Positions 32,997 through 42,210 of a stretch of 64,000 nucleotides of DNA are shown here, in pieces. A program made the translations under genes and the position numbers. A model generated the notes under the pieces. That model saw only the letters and a list, made by a program, of their open reading frames with translations. It was not told where the DNA came from and did not search any database. Source of the DNA: Chryseobacterium sp. Leaf180 (lineage in GTDB: Bacteria > Bacteroidota > Bacteroidia > Flavobacteriales > Weeksellaceae); contig NZ_LMPJ01000009.1 of the NCBI RefSeq assembly GCF_001424585.1, positions 306,212 through 370,211 on the forward strand, given 5' to 3'. Positions within the stretch are counted from its first letter, which is position 1. Each line of letters starts with the position of its first letter.

Positions 32997-34426
32997 AGAC
33001 TTTTTTTTATTTTTCTCTGGACGAGCACAAATATCTCATTTTTTAATATGAAACCGTATGTGATGAGGTAATATATTCCAAAAAAAGCCATCGTTATCAG
33101 CAAAACAATGAGTGGCTCTCTCGAAAGCATTTGAGAAACATTTACAAAAAAGACAGATGGAATTGCAAATACCAGGTAAGTTAAAATCTGTTTTACATCA
33201 ATAAAATCTACTAAAGATTTTAATGCAAAGAATAAGCATACCAGCATTACAATGCTTTCTACGATTAAATTTGTAATGGCAGCGCCTATAGCTTTAAATT
33301 TTGAAATCAGATAAATATCAAAAAAAACACATGCGATGATGGCTCCGATCACAGAGATCATAATCTGCTTATCCTTTTTCATGGGTATAAGAATTTGCTG
33401 AGAAAATATAGTAGAAAGACCTATCAGTATAATTACAGGACTTAAGATTTTTATCAAAATTGACGCTTGAGTATATTTGCTGCCTGCGAATACTGTGATA
33501 ATGTAATCTGAACATGAATAAAACAGAAAAACAATAGGTATAGATGTAGCAAGCACGAAGCTTATAGATTTTTTTATGAGTTCACGAAAGTGATTCAGAT
33601 TTTTATCTGCAAATGCCCCAGAGAGATTAGGCATCAAAACAACACCTAAAGAACTTACGATCATTATAGGAATCTTGGTAATTTTTAAAGCCGTAGAAAA
33701 ATAACCTACCTGCTCGTCATCTGATAAAAAGCCCAAAAATATTGTATCCAAAAATAGAAATAATGTAATTGCTGCCCTAGAAAAAAAAATATAAAAAATA
33801 GGCAAAAAATGCTTTTTTACAACTGATGATGAAAATTGCACTTTTATCTGAACTTCCTTTCTTACGATATAAAAATTTACAACAGCATTAACTGCTGTAG
33901 ATAAGACAATCATTAAAAAATAGTATATCGCATGACTTTTATTGTGTATAAGGATAAATAATAATGCGAAGAAGAATAAACGATTTAAGATCGTGCGCAC
34001 TGCGATAAAACGAAATTGAGCCGTTCCCTGAAAATACCATTCAACAATAAAAGTTGTGGATATAAGCATTACTCCACCAACAACTAAATATTGCTGTAGT
34101 GTTTCACCAGAAAAAAATAAAAATGTTATAAGAAGATATAAGGCCGATAGAAGAATAGTGAACAAGAGTTGTATTGAAAAAATTTCAGAAAAAACTTCCG
34201 CCACCTGACTTTTATCTGCTCTTGCAATTTCTCGTACGCCATATATGGGAATACCAAGCCCGGCAAACAATATAAAATACCCTACGAAAGAATCTGCAAA
34301 ATTTACCCTTCCTATTCCGTCAGGTCCTAAAATCCGCGTTATATAGGGAAAAGTAAATACTGGAATGATTAGCTGAGATAAAGATAACGCAGTATTGTAG
34401 ACAAAATTTTTACTTACTGATGACAT
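32993..34426 (-). CDS. Wzx-type flippase
   Basis: 477 aa with about 12-14 membrane segments in the MATE/MVF superfamily. It opens VSKNFVYNTALSLSQLIIPV, then FPYITRILGPDGIGRVNFADS, the typical polysaccharide flippase start. It moves the lipid-linked repeat unit across the inner membrane. Placed between the tyrosine autokinase gene and the glycosyltransferases; 23 nt after the kinase stop. Confidence 0.92.
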   Translation of the reverse strand: MSSVSKNFVYNTALSLSQLIIPVFTFPYITRILGPDGIGRVNFADSFVGYFILFAGLGIPIYGVREIARADKSQVAEVFSEIFSIQLLFTILLSALYLLITFLFFSGETLQQYLVVGGVMLISTTFIVEWYFQGTAQFRFIAVRTILNRLFFFALLFILIHNKSHAIYYFLMIVLSTAVNAVVNFYIVRKEVQIKVQFSSSVVKKHFLPIFYIFFSRAAITLFLFLDTIFLGFLSDDEQVGYFSTALKITKIPIMIVSSLGVVLMPNLSGAFADKNLNHFRELIKKSISFVLATSIPIVFLFYSCSDYIITVFAGSKYTQASILIKILSPVIILIGLSTIFSQQILIPMKKDKQIMISVIGAIIACVFFDIYLISKFKAIGAAITNLIVESIVMLVCLFFALKSLVDFIDVKQILTYLVFAIPSVFFVNVSQMLSREPLIVLLITMAFFGIYYLITYGFILKNEIFVLVQRKIKKSL

Positions 34427-34449
34427 TCTAATTTTTCTCTTCTACTCCC

Positions 34450-36807
34450 TTACGACTTTTTCGAAAACTGCCACCATTTTTTGGTATCCTGCTGGTATCC
34501 ATAGCCAAACTTATTTCCGTAGCCAAAATTTGTCTTCTTCACATCATTTAAAACAAAACCAGTATTGCGTATCTTTTTATTAATGATTTTATCATTTGCA
34601 AATTCAATAAATTCCTGCTCGGAGTATTCACTTCTCACTACATATATCGTAGCATCAGCAACATGAGAAAATATCAGAGAATCTGTCACCAACATAAGCG
34701 GAGCTGTATCCAGGATAATAAAATTATAGAGATCTTTTACTTCTGCCATCAGTTGCTCATACCGGCCGTTTTCGAAGAGTTCTGTGGGATTCGGCGGTAT
34801 ACTTCCTGAAAACATAAAATCACAATTACTGTTAAAATTACTTTTGTGGATAAGCTCAGAGGCTTCCTTTGAATGATCATAAAGATATTCCGTAAGTCCT
34901 GCTGCATTTTTCATTTCAGGGCTGTAACGCTGAAGTTGAGGATTTCTGATATCTGAGCCAATAATTAAAACTTTTCTTTGCGGTGATGCGAGTGCCAAAG
35001 CGAGATTTACAGATATGAATGTTTTTCCTTCACCTTTCACGCTGGAAGTAACGAAAATTATTTTCCCTTTATCGGTATCTGGAAGCATGTATCTGAGGTT
35101 GGTAACAAGTATTCTGAAAGATTCGGCCATTGGACTTACATCATTCAATTTGATCAACTCATCAGATTTCTTTGTATAGCTTGGAATTTCTGAAAGTACA
35201 GGAGTTTCAGATAAAATCTGCAACTGTGAGCGGGTTATTATTTTATTGTTGAGTGCCTGTCTCAAATAAATAATAAGCGCCGGCAGTAAGACTCCAAAAA
35301 TCAATGCGCCAAACAATATTATCATTTTCTTTGGTGATACTGGCTTTCGGGAACTGTACGCGTCATCTATGACACGAGCTTTTTCCGAAGTATTAGCCAT
35401 CGTAATTGCAGCCTCTTCTCTTTTCTGCAACAACAGCAGATAAAGATTTTCTTTTATCTGCTGTTGACGTTCAATATCTCTAAAAACTTTTTCCTGCGCA
35501 GGAACTTTTCCAATTCCTGTTTCCGATTTATCTAGCTGACCCTGAATATTTCTGGTGTAAATACCAATATTTCTTTTGGCACTCTGCAGACTTTGCATAA
35601 TTCCTTTACGCAAATTGGCAATTTGATTGGTTAAATCTTTTACAATAGGATTTTCTGAGGTTCCAGATTCCAGCAATCTGTTTCTGTCAAGAATCAGCTT
35701 ATTATACACTGCAATATTTGATGCAGCATCCGCATTATCAAGCCCAATATTTGTAGGAAGAATCTGGTTGGAAGATTCTTTGTTAAGATAATTTATAAGA
35801 AGATCTGTAACTTCATTCTGTGTTTCAAGCTCAAGTACACGTTTTTCGGCCTCTGTATTCATCTGCAGGCTAATTTGAGCCTCAGAAGAAATATCTACTA
35901 TTGCATTCTGAGTTTTAAAATTTTCCTTTCGGTTTTCTACCTGTCCGAGCTGTTGAGAAATTACAAGAATACGATCATCAATAAAATCCATGGTATTTTT
36001 AGACTCCTTATTTTTATCGTTGATCGCAAAGGTATTATAGTAAAGCACCAAAGCATTAAGAATATCTCTGGCTTTTTCTTTATTGGGATACAGCATCTGG
36101 AGCGCGATTACCGAAGCATCTTTATTGGCAAGATCTACATCAATCATTTTCTGAAAACTATCGATGTTTGCCTCCTGATCTATAAATTTAAAATAAATAC
36201 GATTTGTATCTATTTTTCTGTTTTTTGCAGAATTGTATTTTGGATTTTTTGTAATTAAAATATTGGCAAATGGAAGATTTATCGTCTTATTAAATTCTCC
36301 GGCTATATCTTTTTTAAAACTCTCTGAAGTAAGAACGAACGAATTACCCTTTGATGTTATGAAAATTGGATCCAACTTAGGATTAAAATCTTCTTTTTCA
36401 TTAATCAAAAATATGCGGTACGGCGAAGTTGTTTTATAAAGTTCTATATCATAGAAAGTCTGCTTTGCATAAATAGGCAACTGGGTGGAAAAATCTTTTA
36501 GAGTATTTATTAATAGCTTTTTTGATTTAAAAATTTCTATCTCATTATCTATACTGTTTGTTCCCATTCCGGAAAAGCCAGACAAACCTTGCAAAGCGCT
36601 AAAGTCTCCCGCAGCTGCAGACATAGTAGAAGCTTCTTTTATTAAAACACTCGTTTTATTCTCGTAAACAGGAACACTTTTTTTGATATATAAAACTCCA
36701 ATAACTAATGCTATAAAAATACTGAGTCCAAACCAATACCATTTCTGAATATAAGGCTTCAAAACATCCTTCATACTCTTTTCTCTGGCTTCTATCCTTT
36801 CACTCAT
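34450..36807 (-). CDS. Polysaccharide co-polymerase / tyrosine autokinase (Wzc-like)
   Basis: Start set at the ATG at 36807 (MSERIEAREKSMKD), 785 aa; the frame extends to a GTG at 36849. First membrane segment about residues 26-42, a long periplasmic coiled-coil domain (NRLLESGTSENPIVKDL), second segment about 485-510. The C-terminal BY-kinase has Walker A SSVKGEGKTFISVNL (about 590), Walker A' VLIIGSDIRNPQL, Walker B FIILDTAPLMLVTD, and a tyrosine cluster at the end (FGYGNKFGYGYQQ). It regulates chain length and export. No Wzb phosphatase is present nearby. Confidence 0.93.
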   Translation of the reverse strand: MSERIEAREKSMKDVLKPYIQKWYWFGLSIFIALVIGVLYIKKSVPVYENKTSVLIKEASTMSAAAGDFSALQGLSGFSGMGTNSIDNEIEIFKSKKLLINTLKDFSTQLPIYAKQTFYDIELYKTTSPYRIFLINEKEDFNPKLDPIFITSKGNSFVLTSESFKKDIAGEFNKTINLPFANILITKNPKYNSAKNRKIDTNRIYFKFIDQEANIDSFQKMIDVDLANKDASVIALQMLYPNKEKARDILNALVLYYNTFAINDKNKESKNTMDFIDDRILVISQQLGQVENRKENFKTQNAIVDISSEAQISLQMNTEAEKRVLELETQNEVTDLLINYLNKESSNQILPTNIGLDNADAASNIAVYNKLILDRNRLLESGTSENPIVKDLTNQIANLRKGIMQSLQSAKRNIGIYTRNIQGQLDKSETGIGKVPAQEKVFRDIERQQQIKENLYLLLLQKREEAAITMANTSEKARVIDDAYSSRKPVSPKKMIILFGALIFGVLLPALIIYLRQALNNKIITRSQLQILSETPVLSEIPSYTKKSDELIKLNDVSPMAESFRILVTNLRYMLPDTDKGKIIFVTSSVKGEGKTFISVNLALALASPQRKVLIIGSDIRNPQLQRYSPEMKNAAGLTEYLYDHSKEASELIHKSNFNSNCDFMFSGSIPPNPTELFENGRYEQLMAEVKDLYNFIILDTAPLMLVTDSLIFSHVADATIYVVRSEYSEQEFIEFANDKIINKKIRNTGFVLNDVKKTNFGYGNKFGYGYQQDTKKWWQFSKKS

Positions 36808-36946
36808 CACCTGTAAATATGTTGCTTTTTTAAGTGGCGAAATATACACATTTTCAACAAATTTATTACAGCTTTACTACTTTTTTGATTGAATATTTGT
36901 CTAAAGCAAGAAATCTGAGAATTAATCAGATCACTAAATTAAAATG

Positions 36947-37612
36947 CTAGATTATTCCTAGTGTTTTCCAAATAATCATAAAATCATTCTTCAGACTCAA
37001 TTCCCGGTAATATTTCAGATTCAAACGCACTTTTTCCGGGAAAAGTATTTCGTCGTTATAGAGGAGCGGGTTTTTCTGTTTTGAAAGGAGGAATTCCTCG
37101 TTGCGGAAAATAATTCCGGCTTCACTGGTGAGGCCGGGCTTTAATTCTAAAATAAGTCGGTTTTCGCCGGTCAGCTGGTCATAATATCCCGGAATATCCG
37201 GTCGGGGACCCACGAGCGACATATCGCCGAAAAGTATATTAATAAGTTGGGGCAGTTCATCAAGTTTTGTCCGGCGCATCCAATTTCCGAATGCCGATTT
37301 GGTATGATTCCGATGATGGTACGTCTTAAATTTCCAAATAACGAAAGGCTTTCCGAATCTTCCTATTCTCTGCTGACTGAAAATTCCCGGAAATCCTGTA
37401 TCTGCAGATGCTGCTAAAAATAAAATCAATAGAAAAGGAAGTAGAATGACCACGGCAATGCTGCTTACCACATAATCCATTAAAGCCTTCCAGAGCGGGT
37501 ATTTTTTCAATTTCTTTGTGCTGAAATGCAAATATAACCAAAGAATTTTAAGTGTACTCAAACAATCTTTTTTTGTGATGATCCTATATAAAAATTCCAA
37601 ATATGAATTCAC
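36947..37612 (-). CDS. Second phosphoglycosyl transferase (small, PglC-like)
   Basis: 221 aa, starting at a GTG at 37612 (the start is uncertain). A re-entrant membrane helix near 44-66 (MDYVVSSIAVVILLPFLLIL) precedes the catalytic region: IGRFGKPFVIWKFKTYHH, the Asp-Glu dyad in RTKLDELPQLINILFGDMS, LVGPRPDIPGYY, LKPGLTSEAGI. This is the monotopic phosphoglycosyl transferase core. The TSEAGI segment departs from the usual TGWAQV, which suggests a different sugar from the enzyme at 25407. It starts the EPS locus in transcription order. Confidence 0.88.
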   Translation of the reverse strand: MNSYLEFLYRIITKKDCLSTLKILWLYLHFSTKKLKKYPLWKALMDYVVSSIAVVILLPFLLILFLAASADTGFPGIFSQQRIGRFGKPFVIWKFKTYHHRNHTKSAFGNWMRRTKLDELPQLINILFGDMSLVGPRPDIPGYYDQLTGENRLILELKPGLTSEAGIIFRNEEFLLSKQKNPLLYNDEILFPEKVRLNLKYYRELSLKNDFMIIWKTLGII

Positions 37613-38078
37613 GATTCATGGAAGTTTATTCCGATCACTACATCAGGCAATAGGTATGATTTTGATTATGATTTTATTTCACACCGTACTGCTTCACCGT
37701 TAAAATTACTCCTGCAATTGAAAGACAAAGGGTTTATATTTTCTTAGTTTATGTACGCGAACAGATTTAAAAACATGTGACAGTAAATGGGTAGTTTGAA
37801 TTAAATATTTAGAAATTTCGCGCACTGTGAATCGGTTGATATGTATATATATTATTTATAATTGCTGTGCGGAATCTGACGAAAATAAAATCAAAATGCA
37901 CTCCGGAACATCTTCTTACCCCAAATACCACATTCACGCTCTATCCATACACTATCTATGCTTTATCTATGCTTTATCTACGCTTTACCGATAGAGCGAT
38001 GGAAACAGATTTTACTTACAGATAAAACATTCACAAAAAATCTTTACAAAAAGGCAGAAACACCAAATAAATTCCCAA
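37613..38078. other. Gap upstream of the EPS locus, with an 11-bp triple repeat
   Basis: 466 bp with no convincing gene. It contains three tandem 11-bp units ATCTATGCTTT at 37954-37986 (the third with one change), preceded by related words. The start of the EPS operon lies to the left, so regulatory sites may be here, but I see no clear -33/-7 pair. Confidence 0.5.
37954..37986. repeat. Triple 11-bp tandem repeat
   Basis: Units 37954-37964, 37965-37975 and 37976-37986: ATCTATGCTTT, ATCTATGCTTT, ATCTACGCTTT. Near one helical turn per unit; function unknown. Confidence 0.8.
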
Positions 38079-38752
38079 TTAGAGAGTAACTGCCATCACA
38101 ACCGTGCCCCAGAAGCAGATTCTTAACACAGCGATTTTGATTTTCGAACCGCCTGTTTTTGCAGATAATGCACCGAGAATCATCAGGAAAACAATCAAAA
38201 ATCCGTGCTGGAAATAGACCATCTCTTTAATAGGTGAAAAAATTGACAAACAAAAAGGTAAAACCGCTCCCGAGGCAAACGATCCAAAAGACGCGAATGC
38301 AGCCTGCAAAGGTTTTGCCTGAGAAATTTCGTTAATGCCTAATTCATTGTGAGCGTGTGCTGCCAAAGCATCATATTGAGTAAGTTCTGTCTCGATCAGC
38401 ATAGCGGTTTCTTTGCTTACGCCGCGATTTTCGTAGATTTTCTTCAACCCGTGAAGTTCACTTTCTGGCATTTCTTCAAGTTCCTGTTTTTCGCGTAGTA
38501 AATCGGCTATTTTTTGTATCTTCCTGAGAACTCACAGAAACATATTCAGTTGCAGCCATAGACATTGCACCGGAAATCATTCCCGCCAAAGCCGCTAAAA
38601 TAACGGTATTCCGTTGCGGACTGGCTGCTGTAAGACCGATTACGATGCTTGTCGTCGACAGCAATCCGTCATTTGCACCCAAGACCGCTGCACGGAGCTA
38701 TCCTATTCTGTTTACGTAATTTTTTTTCTGAATGTTGACACATCGTTTTCAT
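38079..38752 (-). pseudogene. Decayed VIT1/CCC1-family iron/manganese transporter
   Basis: Two frames hold the recognisable family sequence: NDGLLSTTSIVIGLTAAS and GAMSMAATEYVSVSSQEDT from 38682, then LHGLKKIYENRGVSKETA, AHNELGI and KPLQAAFASFGSFASGAVLP to 38079. At least three lesions: an 8-base A run (minus strand, 38727-38720) that shifts frame, a TAG at 38700-38698 where the family has Trp (NRIGWLRAAVLGANDG), and a 2-nt insertion near 38508-38509 before the second half. The C-terminus also lacks the usual last residues. An intact protein would move Fe/Mn across membranes; this copy cannot. Confidence 0.9.
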
Positions 38753-39137
38753 ATACTTATTTTGACAGCTCAATATAAATGCCTTTAAAATTACAGAATA
38801 TTTAAACCAAACTGTTTCCATTTAAAAATATCATTTTGTTTAAAACTTATTGAAATTATAAACATCTTTAAGTTCGTTTTCATAATTCTTTAATTTAAAT
38901 AAGATATAAATTACATCTGTGGTCAGTTAAAAACATTCTCTCTCACATTGACTGCAGCGATAAACATGTGGTAAGTGCGCATTGGCAGTAGACTTGCATA
39001 CAGAGAATCGGAACTGATTTTTACAACTTTATGGTCACTGCTTTTTCATCCTTAATGAATTTTAAAAGAATAAATTGAAAAATACAGTTTTCACTAAAAA
39101 TCAGAAATTTATAAACATTACTTAAAACATAGAAAAA
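38753..39137. other. Non-coding gap
   Basis: 385 bp between the decayed transporter and the DJ-1-like gene. Low GC, no gene, repeat or clear promoter seen; no -7 match close to the start at 39138. Confidence 0.5.
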
Positions 39138-39818
39138 ATGAAAGTATTATTAGTCTTAACCTCTCACGATCAGTTGGGAGACACCGGGAAAAAAACAGGA
39201 TTTTGGGTTGAAGAATTTGCATCGCCGTATTATTCTTTTAAAGATGCAGGTTTTGAAATTACGGTTGCCACTCCGAAAGGTGGTGCTGCGCCGATTGACC
39301 CGAGCAGCGAAGTTAAAGATGCACAAACTGCAGCTACAGAACGCTATTATAAAGATGATGAAGCTCAGAAAATCATCGCCAATACCGATAAACTAAGTGA
39401 TCAGAAAGCCGGAGATTTTGATGCGGTGTTCTATCCCGGAGGTCACGGACCGCTTTGGGATCTCGCAAATGACAAAGATTCTCAGCAGTTGATTCTGGAT
39501 TTTTATAACAGTAAAAAACCTGTGGGAGCCGTTTGTCACGCGCCTGGCGTTTTTAAAAATATCAAACTTGAAAACGGTGATCCATTCGTAAAAGGTAAAA
39601 ACGTAACCGGTTTTTCAAATACCGAAGAGGAAGCTGTAAAACTGACGGATGTCGTTCCTTTCCTCGTGGAAGATGAACTGAAAAAATCAGGTGGAAATTA
39701 TACCAAAACGGATGACTGGGGCGTGCATGTGGTAGAAGACGGTTTGCTGATTACAGGTCAAAATCCCGCTTCTTCAGAAGCCGTTGCCGAAAAGCTAATT
39801 TCAGTTTTAAAAGGATAA
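39138..39818 (+). CDS. DJ-1/PfpI-family protein (Hsp31-like, class I glutamine amidotransferase fold)
   Basis: 226 aa, cytoplasmic. The nucleophile elbow KPVGAVCHAPGVFKN has Cys at about residue 133 followed by His; the acidic residue is in ITVATPKGGAAPIDP, and the Glu/Asp region DAVFYPGGHGPLWD precedes. Length and the WVEEFASPYY start fit the Hsp31/YhbO glyoxalase-III or chaperone group. Substrate unproven (methylglyoxal or protein glycation repair are likely in this family). Monocistronic. Confidence 0.92.
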   Translation: MKVLLVLTSHDQLGDTGKKTGFWVEEFASPYYSFKDAGFEITVATPKGGAAPIDPSSEVKDAQTAATERYYKDDEAQKIIANTDKLSDQKAGDFDAVFYPGGHGPLWDLANDKDSQQLILDFYNSKKPVGAVCHAPGVFKNIKLENGDPFVKGKNVTGFSNTEEEAVKLTDVVPFLVEDELKKSGGNYTKTDDWGVHVVEDGLLITGQNPASSEAVAEKLISVLKG

Positions 39819-39856
39819 AAAAATTAAAAGAAAAGTTTCAAACTCAATTTATTATC

Positions 39857-39889
39857 AATAGTTGGTGTAATAATTTTGCACCAACTATT
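39857..39889 (+). terminator. Terminator of the DJ-1-like gene
   Basis: 11-bp perfect stem AATAGTTGGTG / CACCAACTATT with an 11-nt loop and a T-run to the right. A second palindrome-like word, AGCACTTAC / GTAAGTGCT, is seen at 39931-39952. Confidence 0.85.
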
Positions 39890-39965
39890 TTTTATCTAAA
39901 TCTTTGCTCTATCATTTATAAACAAAAAAGCACCTACATATCTGTAAGTGCTTCATTCTAAAAGT

Positions 39966-40038
39966 GGTCCCACTTGGGCTCGAACCAAGGACAACCTGAT
40001 TATGAGTCAGGGACTCTAACCAACTGAGCTATAGGACC
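39966..40038 (-). tRNA. tRNA with CAT anticodon, probably elongator Met
   Basis: 73 nt on the minus strand. The acceptor stem GGTCCTA pairs with TGGGACC (one G-T), the anticodon arm is CCTGA-CTCATAA-TCAGG with anticodon CAT, and the T arm is CTTGG-TTCGAGC-CCAAG. CCA is not encoded. CAT can be elongator Met or, after lysidine modification, Ile2; I cannot separate these with certainty by eye. Confidence 0.93.
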
Positions 40039-40104
40039 TCAAAAATTTGGTTAAATTTTGTGATGGCAAAAATAGGAAAATTTATGGGAATGCAAAAAGT
40101 TTTT

Positions 40105-40500
40105 TCACTTTTCCTGGCATAATTCCACCAGCACGCCATTGGTACTTTTCGGGTGCAAAAAGACAATCAGTTTATTATCAGCACCTTCCTTTGGCTCCTC
40201 AGAAATAAATTCGAAACCTTCTTTTTTTAAACGTGATATTTCTGTATAAATATTTTCCACCCCAAACGCCAGATGATGTATGCCCTCTCCTTTTTTCGCG
40301 ATAAATTTGGCAACCGGACTCTCTTCGCGGCTCGCTTCCAGTAATTCAACTTTTGATTCTCCCGTTTCGTAAAATGAGGTGGTAACACCTTCACGCTCCA
40401 CCGCCTCTTTTTTGTAGGCAGATTTCCCTAAAAGTCTGGCAAAAAGGTCATCAGATTTCTCAAGAGACTTTACGGCAATGCCGATGTGTTCTAATTTCAT
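40105..40500 (-). CDS. mce: Methylmalonyl-CoA epimerase
   Basis: Interconverts R- and S-methylmalonyl-CoA in propionate metabolism. Start at the ATG at 40500 (MKLEHIGIAVKSLEKSDD), 131 aa; the longer frame to 40563 overlaps a promoter region. VOC fold: metal residues in LEHIGIAV, VELLEASREESPVAK, GEGIHHLAFGVENI, and ending LVELCQE. The mutase genes are not nearby. Transcribed divergently from rbfA. Confidence 0.93.
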   Translation of the reverse strand: MKLEHIGIAVKSLEKSDDLFARLLGKSAYKKEAVEREGVTTSFYETGESKVELLEASREESPVAKFIAKKGEGIHHLAFGVENIYTEISRLKKEGFEFISEEPKEGADNKLIVFLHPKSTNGVLVELCQEK

Positions 40501-40564
40501 GCGTTTGAAGATATATTTAAAGTAAGGAATGCGGCTTTTGGCCTTTGTGAATCTGCAATTCAAA

Positions 40565-40581
40565 CAAAAATAGTAAATTTG
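40565..40581. promoter_or_regulatory. Back-to-back promoter elements for mce and rbfA
   Basis: Plus strand TAAATTTG at 40574-40581 for rbfA, 8 nt before its ATG; minus strand TATTTTTG at 40572-40565 for mce, about 65 nt before its ATG. The two -7 elements abut, so the two polymerases would exclude each other. The -33 boxes are weak. Confidence 0.5.
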
Positions 40582-40589
40582 CTGCGATT

Positions 40590-40949
40590 ATGGAAAGCAA
40601 CAGACAAAGAAAAGTAGCACAGATTATACAGGAAGATTTCGCAGAACTCTTCAGAAAACAGTCGGCGGAAAGCAAACAGAGCATTCTGGTTTCGGTTTCT
40701 GACGTTAAAATTTCTCCCGATCTTGGCGTGGCAAAAGTGTACCTCAGCATTTTCCCGAAAGAACACCGCGATTCTGTGATGAAAGAGATTGAAGCCAATA
40801 AACCACAATACAGAAATTTTCTGGGTCAGAAAATGGCAAAGCAGGTTCGTGTTATTCCGCACCTCAATTTTTATTTGGACACTGCACTTGATGATGTAGA
40901 AAAAATAGAAAAAGAACTTCGCGGCGAAGGCGATAATCCTGTGTTGTAG
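40590..40949 (+). CDS. rbfA: Ribosome-binding factor A
   Basis: 119 aa. KH-like fold with SNRQRKVAQIIQEDFAEL at the start and VSDVKISPDLGVAKVYLSIF, ending RVIPHLNFYLDTALDDVEKI. It binds the 30S subunit during late 16S maturation. Cotranscribed with the following permease gene, which starts 4 nt after its stop. Confidence 0.95.
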   Translation: MESNRQRKVAQIIQEDFAELFRKQSAESKQSILVSVSDVKISPDLGVAKVYLSIFPKEHRDSVMKEIEANKPQYRNFLGQKMAKQVRVIPHLNFYLDTALDDVEKIEKELRGEGDNPVL

Positions 40950-40953
40950 GCGT

Positions 40954-42159
40954 TTGAAAAATATTTCGTTTTATATTGCCAGAAGATATCTGCTTTCGAA
41001 AAAAGGCAGCACTGCGGTTACGTTTATTACTTGGCTGGCAGTGGGCGCTATGGCGGTCGCTGTGACGGCGATGTTTGTCATTATCTCAGTTTTTTCTGGT
41101 CTTGAAGATTTAAACCAGGAACTTATTGCGAATCTTCACGCCGATCTTACGATTCAAAGCACTTCGCAAAAAACAATCGCCAACACCTCTCAGGTAGAAA
41201 ACGTTTTAAAAAACAATAAAGATATTGCTGCATTTTCCCGTCTCATCGAGGAGAAAGTGTACATCAATTATAACGGCAAAGGCGACGTTGCCTTTCTGCG
41301 GGCCGTAGATCCTTTTTACACGAAAGTAAATCCCGTTAACGAAAATCTTGCACTCGGTTTTTATCCTGATTTTAAATATAATGATGAGGTGATTATGGAA
41401 AACTCGCTCAATCTGAGAATGGGAATTCCGGTAGGTTCTGAGAAAGATTTCGCCACCCTTTTCATGCCAAAACCCGGCACAGGAATTATCAGCAACGAAG
41501 CAGATATTTACAATAAAAAAGACATTCTCGTTACCGGAATCTTTCCGGGAAATGAACAGATCAACAATTATATTATAGCGCCGATCGGTCTTGCAGAGGA
41601 ACTTTTAAATCTTCCTAAAAATTCTGCCTATCAGATTGTCATTAAACTTAAAAATCCTGATAATGCAGATGCGGTAAAACAAATGCTGCAAAGTGCATTG
41701 GGAAAATCGGTTGAAATCAAAACCAAACAGGAAGAAAACGCTGCGTTCTGGAAGATGATTAACACCGAAAAAATGTTTATTTATCTGATTTTTGCGCTGG
41801 TGATCTTTATCACGACTTTTAATCTCGCAGGCGCGATTATTATCCTTCAGCTTGACAAAAGAGAACAGGCACGATCGCTTGTCTCACTGGGTTTCCCTAT
41901 AAGTCATCTTCGCAAAACCTATTTCTACACTGGAATTTTAATTACAGTTGGAGGTGTGATCTCAGGCTTACTTCTCGGAACTTTGCTGTGCTATATCCAA
42001 CTATCTACAGAGTTTTTCCGGGCAAACGAAATGCTGGCTTTCCCCATACGCATAGTGGCCAAGAATTACCTGATTGTTTCTGCAACCGCCTTACTTTTCG
42101 GAATCAGTATATCATGGTTTTTTTCGAAGATTAGCAAAAACTATATTACCAAATCTTAA
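40954..42159 (+). CDS. Lipoprotein-releasing ABC permease (LolC/LolE or FtsX-like)
   Basis: 401 aa, beginning at a TTG codon at 40954 (no ATG nearby). First membrane segment about residues 24-48 (AVGAMAVAVTAMFVIISVFSG), a long periplasmic domain about 50-260, then three membrane segments about 278-395. This is the MacB/FtsX permease topology; LolC/E-type proteins move lipoproteins to the outer membrane. The ATPase partner is not adjacent, so the complex assignment is by family only. Confidence 0.88.
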   Translation: MKNISFYIARRYLLSKKGSTAVTFITWLAVGAMAVAVTAMFVIISVFSGLEDLNQELIANLHADLTIQSTSQKTIANTSQVENVLKNNKDIAAFSRLIEEKVYINYNGKGDVAFLRAVDPFYTKVNPVNENLALGFYPDFKYNDEVIMENSLNLRMGIPVGSEKDFATLFMPKPGTGIISNEADIYNKKDILVTGIFPGNEQINNYIIAPIGLAEELLNLPKNSAYQIVIKLKNPDNADAVKQMLQSALGKSVEIKTKQEENAAFWKMINTEKMFIYLIFALVIFITTFNLAGAIIILQLDKREQARSLVSLGFPISHLRKTYFYTGILITVGGVISGLLLGTLLCYIQLSTEFFRANEMLAFPIRIVAKNYLIVSATALLFGISISWFFSKISKNYITKS

Positions 42160-42163
42160 TATA

Positions 42164-42190
42164 TTTCCTGCACTTATTTACCTAAATTTG
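42164..42190 (+). promoter_or_regulatory. Promoter of the secreted endonuclease gene
   Basis: TAAATTTG at 42183-42190 with a weak TTTC at 42164-42167 as -33, spacing 15. The predicted start is near 42197, leaving a leader of about 14 nt before the ATG at 42211. Confidence 0.5.
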
Positions 42191-42210
42191 TCATCCCAAT
42201 TTTAGATAAA

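Noticed and set aside
38476..38682. Two independent small genes at 38079-38471 and 38476-38682
   Set aside because: Both are adjacent parts of one VIT-family protein, separated by a 2-nt insertion with a nonsense codon upstream.
39961..40038. A second tRNA or an rRNA gene near the tRNA
   Set aside because: No other cloverleaf or rRNA-like sequence is seen in the flanks.
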